Below, piece by piece: positions 9,594 to 18,055 of a stretch of DNA of 64,000 nt. A model generated the notes under the pieces. The model had not been told where the DNA came from and did not search any database. It saw only the letters and a program-made list of their open reading frames with translations. The stretch is from Bacteroidaceae bacterium (lineage in GTDB: Bacteria; Bacteroidota; Bacteroidia; Bacteroidales; Bacteroidaceae), in assembly GCA_017559845.1 (NCBI GenBank), contig JAFYQQ010000058.1, positions 33,387 through 97,386 on the forward strand, in the 5' to 3' direction. The translations under genes and the position numbers were made by a program. The stretch's first letter is position 1. Every line of letters starts with the position of its first letter.

Positions 9594-10775
9594 ATGAAAG
9601 AACTTACACTCAAGTATGGATGTAATCCAAACCAGACCCCTTCACGAATTTACATGGAAGAGGGCGAATTACCTTTAAATGTTCTTAATGGCCGTCCCGG
9701 ATACATCAATTTCCTAGATGCACTTAACAGCTGGCAGTTGGTGCGTGAATTGAAACTTGCCACTGATATGCCTGCTGCAGCCAGTTTCAAGCATGTGAGC
9801 CCCGCAGGTGCTGCGATAGGTCTTCCACTTGACGAGACACTCGCCAAGATATATTTTACAGATGACGTAAAACTGCCCCTGTCTCCCATCGCTTGTGCGT
9901 ATGCAAGAGCAAGAGGAGCAGACCGTATGAGCAGCTACGGTGATTTTATTGCATTAAGTGACATCTGCGACGAGGTTACCGCCACACTCATCAAGAGAGA
10001 AGTGAGCGATGGAGTCATTGCTCCCGGATATACTGAAGAAGCATTGAAGATTCTTCGCGAAAAGCGTAATGGCACTTACAATGTAATTCAGATAGACCCT
10101 GAATATACCCCTGCCCCCATTGAGCGCAAGCAAGTTTATGGCATTACCTTCGAGCAGGGACGCAACGAAATCCGTTTGGATAACCCCAAATTGTTCGAGA
10201 ACATACCTACAAAGTGCAAAAACTTCCCCGAAGACGCAAAGCGCGACCTCATCATTGCACTTATTACCCTTAAATACACCCAAAGCAATAGCGTATGTTA
10301 TGTAAAGGACGGACAAGCCATTGGTATTGGTGCAGGCCAGCAGAGCCGAATCCACTGTACCCGATTGGCGGGCAATAAGGCAGACATCTGGTGGTTGAGA
10401 CAAAACCCCAAAGTGATGAACCTTCCCTTTATTCCTGGAATCCGCAGAGCGGACCGCGACAACACCATTGATATTTATATCAGTGATGACTATATGGATG
10501 TGCTCGCAGACGGCGAATGGCAGAAATTCTTTACCGAACAGCCTGAACCGCTTACCCGTGAGGAAAAGAAGGCATGGATTGCCCAGAACAAGGGTGTTTG
10601 CTTAGGTAGCGATGCATTCTTCCCATTCGGTGACAACGTAGAGCGTGCCCATAAGAGTGGAGTAGAATTTATTGCTCAGGCTGGCGGAAGTGTGCGTGAT
10701 GACCATGTCATCGACACATGCGACAAGTATGGTATTGCAATGGCCTTTACCGGTGTAAGACTGTTCCATCATTGA
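9594..10775 (+). CDS. Stand-alone AICAR formyltransferase (IMP cyclohydrolase domain absent)
   Basis: A 393-aa protein from MKELTLKYGCNPNQ at 9594. Codons further upstream would lie inside the tmRNA. It matches the AICAR formyltransferase half of bifunctional PurH: FKHVSPAGAA carries the conserved Lys-His pair of the active site, and the protein ends in the conserved FTGVRLFHH. The N-terminal MGS-like cyclohydrolase domain is missing entirely, so this is the short transformylase family rather than a truncated purH. The expected reaction is AICAR plus 10-formyl-THF to FAICAR in purine synthesis. A separate cyclohydrolase or full PurH should be encoded elsewhere. The start lies 28 bases after tmRNA. 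Confidence 0.9.
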   Translation: MKELTLKYGCNPNQTPSRIYMEEGELPLNVLNGRPGYINFLDALNSWQLVRELKLATDMPAAASFKHVSPAGAAIGLPLDETLAKIYFTDDVKLPLSPIACAYARARGADRMSSYGDFIALSDICDEVTATLIKREVSDGVIAPGYTEEALKILREKRNGTYNVIQIDPEYTPAPIERKQVYGITFEQGRNEIRLDNPKLFENIPTKCKNFPEDAKRDLIIALITLKYTQSNSVCYVKDGQAIGIGAGQQSRIHCTRLAGNKADIWWLRQNPKVMNLPFIPGIRRADRDNTIDIYISDDYMDVLADGEWQKFFTEQPEPLTREEKKAWIAQNKGVCLGSDAFFPFGDNVERAHKSGVEFIAQAGGSVRDDHVIDTCDKYGIAMAFTGVRLFHH

Positions 10776-10785
10776 TTTTATATCT

Positions 10786-10989
10786 ATGATACCAGGAGGA
10801 GACGATATCAGCCAGGTAATTCTTAACGGCATCACCTTCCGTGGTGGACCTAAAAAAGACAAGCCTGCCACTGATACGAAGGTAAAGACCAAGGCAAAGA
10901 AAAAAAAGTATATCACTGGCTCGCATGGTTCTGGTTCAGCTAAAATGAAGGCAGAGATAAGACGCAAGCGTGCGAACCGGCATAAGTGA
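10786..10989 (+). CDS. Small basic hypothetical protein
   Basis: A 67-aa ORF starting 10 bases after the AICAR formyltransferase stop. The first 25 residues are neutral (MIPGGDDISQVILNG), the rest is Lys/Arg-rich (KVKTKAKKKKY, RRKRANRHK), and there is no signal peptide or membrane segment. The composition suggests nucleic-acid or ribosome contact, but no family is recognised. Close spacing favours co-transcription with the upstream gene. It could be a chance ORF; the evidence is position and an undisturbed frame only. Confidence 0.4.
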   Translation: MIPGGDDISQVILNGITFRGGPKKDKPATDTKVKTKAKKKKYITGSHGSGSAKMKAEIRRKRANRHK

Positions 10990-11064
10990 TAAATGCCATA
11001 GACATCAATGTCATTAATAAAACTGACAGGATTTGCCTGAAAATCTTTGTTAGGACTAACAAAA

Positions 11065-11157
11065 AACGCAACGCGTTGCGATAGTGAACGGAAAGCATTC
11101 CGTAAGCCATCGCAACGCGTTGCGTTTATGATTTCAATGCACTGCGTTTACTGAGCT
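11065..11157. repeat. 22-nt-period array, AANGCRTTGC word, locus 1
   Basis: AACGCGTT, AAAGCATT, AACGCGTT and AATGCACT start at 11070, 11092, 11114 and 11136, exactly 22 nt apart. The parts between are variable. Two perfect 14-bp palindromes CGCAACGCGTTGCG sit at 11067-11080 and 11111-11124, inside an 18-bp inverted repeat (11065-11082 with 11109-11126). The 26-nt loop contains a smaller hairpin (ACGGAA/TTCCGT). It lies between convergent genes and reaches the tolC stop codon, so it may also end transcription. A related array is at 42716. Confidence 0.85.
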
Positions 11158-12503
11158 GGTTGCATGTAGGTCATTATGCCACCACTGATTTGATTCAATG
11201 AAATTTCGCACAATTTCGTGTTGTACTCTGCGACCAAGATGCGTTCTTCCGCATCCAGAAGGCTTTGTTGTGCTTCTCTCATCTCTATACCAGACAAATC
11301 GCCCAACAGATAACGTTCGCTGGCAATGTAATGGTTCTCTTGTGCGGTTATGAGATTCTCACGTTCCAAAGCCAACAATCTCAGGTTATTCTTATAAGCC
11401 TGCCACAAGTCTGCAAGGTCGGCACGCAATGTCTGCTCAATCTCCTTCTGTGCCAATTCTGCATTGTCCATGTCAAGACGGGCGTTCTTACGTTCCATAC
11501 TACGTTTACCATCGAATAGTTTATATCCTACACTTACGCCCACATCTGGTCCCCAACTGTTTCTGTTCTTGTTCGCACCAGATCCGTATTCGTTATGTGA
11601 ATAATTATATCCAGCAGCTAATTTAATATAAGGGTAGTCTCGTGCTGCCACTTTCTTGAAATCAAGTTCTGCCAAAGTACGGTTTTGGGCTGCTTTAATC
11701 AGTGTGGCGTTTGCACGAAGCGTAGCATCTAAAAGGGCATTGTAATCCAATGCATCGTTGACCACAATGGCTGTATCAGGCAAAACGATTCTTTCCTCAA
11801 TGTCCTTCACTGCCATTAATTCATACAATCGGATACGTGATGTAGCAAGAAGTTCAAGTTGTTTAAGGCTTTGCGCACTATCTGCATTGAAGTCCACACG
11901 TGCCTGTTGAAGATCCAATCGCGAGGCGCTACCCAGTGTATAGCGCTCAAACACAATGCGTAGGCGTTCCTTTGATAAAGCAACGGCATTATGCAAGTTC
12001 CGCATACGGATGCGCTGCTGGATGAAGTTGTAGTATTCTGCCGTCAGATCTGCCACATAATCCTCAATGGCGATGCGGGTTTGCGTCTCGCCTTGCAAAC
12101 GGAGCTGCTGCAGCCTTTTATAATCTGTTTGAATCTTAAATCCGTCAAAAACAGTCCATTCAGCATTTACTCCAGCTGTGAAACCATGGTTAAACACATT
12201 ACGTTCCGATGTCGTCGCACCGCCTGTGCGGTTTTTTGAGTTATTGCTGTTCAGCGCTCCATCATAGCCTGCATTCAAATTTACTTGCGGCAAATATCCT
12301 GCATTTGCTTTTGTTGCCTGATTCGCCGCTATTTGTTCCTCGTTGCGTACAATTTGCAGTCCATAATTATTTTTCAATCCGGTTTGTATGAACTGAGGCA
12401 GTGAATAGTCTTTTGCGCTTCCTATGTCTTGTGCTTGGGCGGTATTGACAGCCATAAAGTGGCACGCCACCCATAAAGCCCGACTTATAATGTTTTTTTT
12501 CAT
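11148..12503 (-). CDS. TolC-family outer membrane efflux protein
   Basis: A 451-aa protein with a signal peptide ending near AVNTAQAQ, then the two-fold repeated long-helix/strand pattern of outer-membrane efflux proteins (LRNNYGLQIVRNEEQIAANQ-like first repeat; NRNSWGPDVGVSVGYKLFDGKR in the second). TolC homologues form the outer-membrane duct of tripartite pumps. The start overlaps the RND pump stop by 4 bases, so it belongs to the adaptor-pump-duct operon. The gene ends in a repeat array shared with the 3' side of the convergent plus-strand genes. Drug specificity cannot be inferred. Confidence 0.92.
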   Translation of the reverse strand: MKKNIISRALWVACHFMAVNTAQAQDIGSAKDYSLPQFIQTGLKNNYGLQIVRNEEQIAANQATKANAGYLPQVNLNAGYDGALNSNNSKNRTGGATTSERNVFNHGFTAGVNAEWTVFDGFKIQTDYKRLQQLRLQGETQTRIAIEDYVADLTAEYYNFIQQRIRMRNLHNAVALSKERLRIVFERYTLGSASRLDLQQARVDFNADSAQSLKQLELLATSRIRLYELMAVKDIEERIVLPDTAIVVNDALDYNALLDATLRANATLIKAAQNRTLAELDFKKVAARDYPYIKLAAGYNYSHNEYGSGANKNRNSWGPDVGVSVGYKLFDGKRSMERKNARLDMDNAELAQKEIEQTLRADLADLWQAYKNNLRLLALERENLITAQENHYIASERYLLGDLSGIEMREAQQSLLDAEERILVAEYNTKLCEISLNQISGGIMTYMQPAQ

Positions 12504-15500
12504 TGTTTCTTGGACAAATTAGTTGACACGTATGTGTAAATCGCCGGCACCACAAACATGGTGAGCAAGGTTGAGATGATCATTCCGCCCACAACTGCTG
12601 TACCCATGGCAATTCGCCCGTTGCATCCTTCGCCTGAAGCAAACATTAGGGGCAACAAGCCTAACACAGTAGAAAGGCTGGTCATGAGGATTGGGCGTAA
12701 ACGTTGGATTGAGGCTTCTTTAATGGCGGTTATTTTGTCTTCTCCCATCTTCTGACGCTGATTGGCGAACTCTACAATCAAAATACCGTTTTTGGCAACC
12801 AAACCAATGAGCATGATAATACCAATCTGGCTGAAGATGTTCATAGTCTGCTCTCCCACAATCATGAAGATCAATGCACCGCAGATAGCCAAAGGTACGG
12901 TAAGCATAATGGTAAACGGATCCTTAAAGCTCTCGAACTGAGCTGCAAGAATCAGATATATAAGAAGCAATGCCAACGCAAAGGCGAAGATCAAACTGGA
13001 ACTACTTTCACGGAATTCCTTTGAATCACCAGCAAGAGCCGTGCGGAATGTATCGTCAAGCACATCTTTGGCAATCGCATCCATGGCATCCAAACCCTGG
13101 CCAATTGTCTTTCCCTCCGCCAATCCAGCAGAAATTGTAGCAGAGACAAATCGGTTATAACGGTAGAGTTTCGGCGGGGCGATACTTTCAATCAAGTCCA
13201 CTAGATTCTCCATCTGAATCATGCTACCGTCTGCTGAACGCATATAGATGGCCTTCAGGTTGGTGGGGTCATTACGCTGTTGTCGGTTGATTTCACCCAC
13301 AATCTCATATTGCTTTCCGTTCATATAAAGATAGCCCATTCGCTGACCGCTCAAACCATATTGCAGTGTCTGTGCAATATCTCGGGTGCTGACACCCATC
13401 ATATTTGCCTTTTCGCGGTTTACGCTAAGCCTTACCTCTGGCTTGGAGAATTTCAAGTCCACGTCCGCCATTTGGAATGTCGGGTCATCATAGACTCGGC
13501 TCATAAATTCTGGCAGCACCTTTTGCAGTTTCTCTATATTCGTGGCTTGAAGCACATATTGTACAGGCATGGAACCACGACGGCCGCCAAAAGTACTTTG
13601 CTGCTGCACAAACGCACGGGCATCTGTTTTCTCTCGCACTGCCTTTGACAGCTTTTCCGCCATATCCATCTGGGAATAGTCACGGTCTTTCAAGTCCTTA
13701 AGCGTAATCTGCACATTACCTCCGCCTTCAAACACACGCGCGGTGATGAATTCAGCATCAGGCATGAGCGAATCCGCAAGACGATTGATGTCTTCCGTAT
13801 AGTCGCGCATATATTCATAGGTTACGCCTTCCGGACCCATAGTGCGGATAGTGATCTTGGAACGGTCTTCCAATGGTGCCATCTCTGCAGGGACCTCAGA
13901 CCACATTTTTATGGTAGCAGCCAACGCTATCACCATGATTATAATGGCCACGATGCGATGTTTTAAGAAGAAGGACAATCCGCGTGCATATATCCGGTTC
14001 ATTCCTTCGAAGAATGGTTCAGTTTTCCGGTAAAACCAGTTTTTCTCTTCTCTTCTTACCAATAGTTTGGTTGCAAGCATCGGGGTAAACGTCAATGCGG
14101 CAAAAGAGGAGATTACCACAGACCCCGCTACCACGAAGCTGAACTCGCGGAAAAGACGGCCTGTGGTTCCTTCCATGAATACAATGGGAAGGAATACCGC
14201 CAAAAGAGTGATGGTTGTGGAGATAACGGCAAAGAATATCTCCTTTGCACCCTCGATTCCCGCCTCAAAAGGCCTCATTCCGCGTTCTATTCGGATGTAG
14301 ATGTTCTCCGTCATCACAATGGCGTCGTCCACTACAAGGCCTACTGACAACACAACGGCCAACATGGACAGCACGTTGATGGAGAAGCCACAGAGGTACA
14401 TCACAAAGAACGCACCAATGAGCGATACCGGTATCACCACACAGGGGATCAAGGTTACGCGCCAGTCACGCAGGAAAAGGAAGATGATGATGATTACCAA
14501 CACAAATGCTTCGTATACAGTGCTTTCTACTTCTGCAATAGAGGCGCGGATAAACTTTGTGTTATCAAATCCATAGTCATAATGCACGTCTTCGGGCAAG
14601 TCCTTTTCCATCATCTTCATACGCTCATGTACAGCATCAGCAATGTCAATGTGATTAGCACCGGGCTGTGGAATCACTACCACACCCACCATGGGCACAC
14701 CGTTCATCTTCATATAACTTTTGATGTCACGCGGAGAAAGTTCTGCACGTCCGATGTCGCTGAAACGCACAATTCTGCCATCTTGTTCCTTGATCACCAA
14801 ATTGTTGAATTCTTCTGTAGTATGCATCTGACCCATAGTGCGGATGGTAAGTTCTGTGGTATTTCCCTCAATAGAGCCAGAAGGCAATTCCACGTTTTCA
14901 CGGTCCAGAGCACTTTTCACGTCCATGGGTGTCACGCTGTATCCGGACATCTTTACCGGATCCAGCCACAAACGCATACAATAACGCTTTTCACCCCAGA
15001 TGGAAACGCTTGACACATCCTGAATGGTCTGTAGTTGCTCCTTTACAGTAAGGTCTGCAATCTCACTCAGTTCAAGCAGAGAACGTTTGTCGCTCTGCAA
15101 TGCTACCATCAGAATGGGCTGTGCATCGGCATCGGCCTTAGACACAGTTGGCGGGTCACAGTCTCTTGGCAACCATCTTTGCGCACGGGATACCTTGTCA
15201 CGCACATCATTGGCTGCTGTCTCCAGGTCTACTGACAATTCAAACTCCACGGTAATACGGCTGTTGCCCTGCTGACTCACACTGGTCAACGAACGGATAC
15301 CAGGGATACCGTTAATATTCTGTTCCAAAGGCTCTGTAATCTGGTTCTCAATTACATCCGCGTTGGCACCGGGATAAGAACATGATACAGAAATGATGGG
15401 ATTATCCACAGAGGGATATTCTCGCACGCCCAGGGTCATATAACCAATACATCCGAAAAGCAGGATGATAAGGGTCATTACGGTGGCCAACACCGGACGG

Positions 15501-15526
15501 CGTATGGATAACTCTGATATATTCAT
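12500..15526 (-). CDS. RND efflux transporter, HAE1/AcrB type
   Basis: A 1008-aa inner-membrane pump. It begins with the family N-terminus MNISELSIRRPVLATVMTLI and VREYPSVDNPIISV, carries VVDDAIVMTENI in TM4 with the proton-relay Asp pair, and repeats the topology in the second half (IGLVAKNGILIVEFANQ). Length and layout match hydrophobe/amphiphile exporters that drive drugs, bile salts or lipids out by proton antiport. The start is 6 bases after the adaptor stop, and the gene overlaps tolC by 4 bases. Substrates are unknown; bile or antimicrobial export would fit a gut commensal but is inference. Confidence 0.95.
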   Translation of the reverse strand: MNISELSIRRPVLATVMTLIILLFGCIGYMTLGVREYPSVDNPIISVSCSYPGANADVIENQITEPLEQNINGIPGIRSLTSVSQQGNSRITVEFELSVDLETAANDVRDKVSRAQRWLPRDCDPPTVSKADADAQPILMVALQSDKRSLLELSEIADLTVKEQLQTIQDVSSVSIWGEKRYCMRLWLDPVKMSGYSVTPMDVKSALDRENVELPSGSIEGNTTELTIRTMGQMHTTEEFNNLVIKEQDGRIVRFSDIGRAELSPRDIKSYMKMNGVPMVGVVVIPQPGANHIDIADAVHERMKMMEKDLPEDVHYDYGFDNTKFIRASIAEVESTVYEAFVLVIIIIFLFLRDWRVTLIPCVVIPVSLIGAFFVMYLCGFSINVLSMLAVVLSVGLVVDDAIVMTENIYIRIERGMRPFEAGIEGAKEIFFAVISTTITLLAVFLPIVFMEGTTGRLFREFSFVVAGSVVISSFAALTFTPMLATKLLVRREEKNWFYRKTEPFFEGMNRIYARGLSFFLKHRIVAIIIMVIALAATIKMWSEVPAEMAPLEDRSKITIRTMGPEGVTYEYMRDYTEDINRLADSLMPDAEFITARVFEGGGNVQITLKDLKDRDYSQMDMAEKLSKAVREKTDARAFVQQQSTFGGRRGSMPVQYVLQATNIEKLQKVLPEFMSRVYDDPTFQMADVDLKFSKPEVRLSVNREKANMMGVSTRDIAQTLQYGLSGQRMGYLYMNGKQYEIVGEINRQQRNDPTNLKAIYMRSADGSMIQMENLVDLIESIAPPKLYRYNRFVSATISAGLAEGKTIGQGLDAMDAIAKDVLDDTFRTALAGDSKEFRESSSSLIFAFALALLLIYLILAAQFESFKDPFTIMLTVPLAICGALIFMIVGEQTMNIFSQIGIIMLIGLVAKNGILIVEFANQRQKMGEDKITAIKEASIQRLRPILMTSLSTVLGLLPLMFASGEGCNGRIAMGTAVVGGMIISTLLTMFVVPAIYTYVSTNLSKKQ

Positions 15527-15532
15527 GGTATA

Positions 15533-16612
15533 TTACTTCTGCTGAACCGATACTACTACTTTCTGTCCGCTGCGCAACTGCATCGTGCCACTGGTAATCA
15601 CTGTATCACCGGGAACAAGACCGCGCAATACCTGCACCATGGCATCTGTACGCAATCCCTTGGCAATCTCTACAGGTTGTGCTTTACCGTTCTTGCACAC
15701 AAACACCTTGTCTATACCCATTTCCGAAACAATGGCTTCGCTGGGAACAGCCAGTGTGTTTTCGAAACGTTGAGTTACGAGGTTCACGTTTACATAACGG
15801 CCGGGAATCAGTTTCCCGTCGGCATTAGGATAGATGGCGCGAATGGCAAAGGTTCTTGTTTCGGGGTCAACACGTGAGTCCGAAGCATATACTTTTGCGT
15901 TTCGTGTAGTCAAGTCTCCTTCAGCGGTGAAGGTCAGTTCTGTTCCTTCAGGCAACATACCGGCATATCGTTCCGGCACATTGAATTCCACTTTCAAAGG
16001 AGCAGTCTTGGTCAGAGTCGCCACTTCTGTGGTAGTGGTGGCATAAGCACCCACACTGACTTGGCGTAAACCGATGATTCCGGAGAAAGGTGCGCGCAGT
16101 TCTGTCTGCTCTATCTGTGCTTCCACACCCTCAATCTCAGCTTCCAGCGCAGCCAAATTGGCTTCCGCTTCTTGGAAAGCCTCCTTACTTACCGCTTCCT
16201 TTTCCAACAGCGCCTTTGCGCGGAACAGACGATCCTGCATCAGTTTTACCTGTGCCTGTTTCTTCCTTAAGTCAGCCTGTAAAGGAGCATCGTTAATTTT
16301 GGCCAAAAGTTCCCCTTTTTCCACATGGGTTCCTTCTTTAAAGAAAATATCCGTGATTTTGCCTGATGATTCGAAAGAAAGGTTCACTTCTTCATCCGGC
16401 ACAAGACTGCCGCTCACAAATATACCATCTGTCAAACCTTGTTGAGACAATACAACCGCTCTAACATTCAATGCTTTACTTTGTCTGTTACCTGCTTCTT
16501 TCGGAGCCTCTTTCATTTCTTTGTTCTCATGTGGCATCAGATGTTGGTATGCCAGGAAGCCAGAGCCTAATACAATGACTCCGACTATACTCCACTTGGT
16601 AATCTTATTCAT
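15533..16612 (-). CDS. RND efflux periplasmic adaptor (membrane fusion protein)
   Basis: A 359-aa protein with an N-terminal membrane anchor (WSIVGVIVLGSGFLAYQHL). A lipoyl/barrel-sandwich half follows (IFFKEGTHVEKGELLAKI), then an alpha-helical hairpin at about residues 110-165, the second half-lipoyl strand (LRAPFSGIIGLRQVSVG) and the beta-barrel and membrane-proximal domains (YASDSRVDPETRTFAIRA). This is the usual order for MexA/AcrA-type adaptors that link pump and outer-membrane duct. It is the first gene of the tripartite set, 90 bases after the AmpG-like gene. That spacer shows no clear terminator, so read-through from upstream is possible. Confidence 0.93.
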   Translation of the reverse strand: MNKITKWSIVGVIVLGSGFLAYQHLMPHENKEMKEAPKEAGNRQSKALNVRAVVLSQQGLTDGIFVSGSLVPDEEVNLSFESSGKITDIFFKEGTHVEKGELLAKINDAPLQADLRKKQAQVKLMQDRLFRAKALLEKEAVSKEAFQEAEANLAALEAEIEGVEAQIEQTELRAPFSGIIGLRQVSVGAYATTTTEVATLTKTAPLKVEFNVPERYAGMLPEGTELTFTAEGDLTTRNAKVYASDSRVDPETRTFAIRAIYPNADGKLIPGRYVNVNLVTQRFENTLAVPSEAIVSEMGIDKVFVCKNGKAQPVEIAKGLRTDAMVQVLRGLVPGDTVITSGTMQLRSGQKVVVSVQQK

Positions 16613-16702
16613 AATTTATTCTTTTCTATCGAATAATTATTATATGGTTAATGCTGTATAGACAGTTTTTCTCTTTATGGGTTTAATCACATTATTAAAT
16701 TT

Positions 16703-18043
16703 TTATCTTTCATCGTCGGGAAGATGAACCATAGCCGTTACTGCAAATGTCACCAGACAAAGAATCATCACCCACCAGAAGAAATCAATATAGCCCAGAT
16801 TATCCGACATCCAACCCGATACCATTCCGGGTAACATCACACCTCCGAGATATTGGAATGCCGTACAAAGCGAGAAAACTGACGTGCTGCGTTCGCCTCT
16901 TGCAAAGCCCACCAAATATAGCGTATAGGCAGTAAAGCCCAAACCGTATCCCACCTGTTCCACAAACACGCAAGAACCGATGAGCCAAAGGTTTTCGGGC
17001 AAGACATAGCTCAGATAGACATAGACTAAGTCGGGAAGCGTGATACTCATCACCAATGGCCACAGACAACGGCGCAGGCCGAATCTGGAAACCAAATATC
17101 CCCCCAGGAGACCTCCGCCCAAAAGTCCAATAACACCTAATGTGCCATAGATGGTGCCATAGTCAAAACTGTCAAGGCCCAAACCACCGTCAACGCGCGG
17201 ACGTTTCAGAAACAAAGGCACAATTTTGGTCAGCAAGCCTTCGGGTAATCGGAACAGCAGGATAAAACATAATGCTGTGATTATATGAGGCTTGCGAAAG
17301 AAAACCACCCAAGTCCTGGCAAACTCTCGCAAGTGATTTCCTATGGCCTTACTTTCCCCAGTCTGTTCTTCCTTAATTTCTTCCACTTGAGGTAAAACCC
17401 TTGTGTGGTATGCCGCAAGCAAAATCATCAGTCCGGCAATTGCCATAAAAGTAATACTCCACGACAAAGGGACGTTCATCTGACTGCCCAAAAGACCGCG
17501 TTGCAAAGCCCCAGCCAACACGACAAGTCCTCCTTGCCCCAGTATCATACCAATTCTATAGAAGGTATTTCGCACACCCACATACAATTCCTGATCCTGT
17601 TTGCTCAAGCCCAAAATATAGAAACCGTCTGCAGAAATGTCATGTGTGGCACTGCTAAACGCCACCAGCATGAACAATGCCAAACTGGTCTGCAACCAGA
17701 ATGCGGTAGGAAGGCAAAGGGCAACACTCGCCAATGCGGCTCCAATAACCAACTGCATACTCAGAATCCACCAGCGTTTGGTCCGCATCATGTCCACCAA
17801 CGGACTCCAGAGGGGCTTTATCACCCAAGGAAGTCCCAACCAACTGGTATACAAGGCAATTTGTGTGTCAGTCAATCCCATTTCCTGATATAAGACTACT
17901 GACATCAGCATTACTGCTGCATACGGAAGCGCTTCTCCCATATATAGCGTTGGCACCCATGCTAACGCTTTCGCCGATGTGTTCTTTCCTTTTCCTGTCA
18001 TATCTGTCTTCATTGTCTTGTCTGCCTTATGATGCATATACAT
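16703..18043 (-). CDS. AmpG-like MFS transporter (muropeptide permease family)
   Basis: A 446-aa protein with about twelve membrane spans. The N-terminal half carries features of the AmpG/PAT family: LYMGEALPYAAVMLMSVVLY, GLPWVIKPLWSPLVD and HDISADGFYI. AmpG members import cell-wall muropeptides for recycling, but some Bacteroidota paralogues have other substrates. The annotated start MYMHHKADK gives a long charged N-terminus. MKTDMTGKGK ten codons later is an alternative. It begins 12 bases after the T9SS plug-like gene, in a co-directional run. Family is clear, substrate is inferred. Confidence 0.82.
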   Translation of the reverse strand: MYMHHKADKTMKTDMTGKGKNTSAKALAWVPTLYMGEALPYAAVMLMSVVLYQEMGLTDTQIALYTSWLGLPWVIKPLWSPLVDMMRTKRWWILSMQLVIGAALASVALCLPTAFWLQTSLALFMLVAFSSATHDISADGFYILGLSKQDQELYVGVRNTFYRIGMILGQGGLVVLAGALQRGLLGSQMNVPLSWSITFMAIAGLMILLAAYHTRVLPQVEEIKEEQTGESKAIGNHLREFARTWVVFFRKPHIITALCFILLFRLPEGLLTKIVPLFLKRPRVDGGLGLDSFDYGTIYGTLGVIGLLGGGLLGGYLVSRFGLRRCLWPLVMSITLPDLVYVYLSYVLPENLWLIGSCVFVEQVGYGLGFTAYTLYLVGFARGERSTSVFSLCTAFQYLGGVMLPGMVSGWMSDNLGYIDFFWWVMILCLVTFAVTAMVHLPDDER

Positions 18044-18055
18044 TATTTATATATA

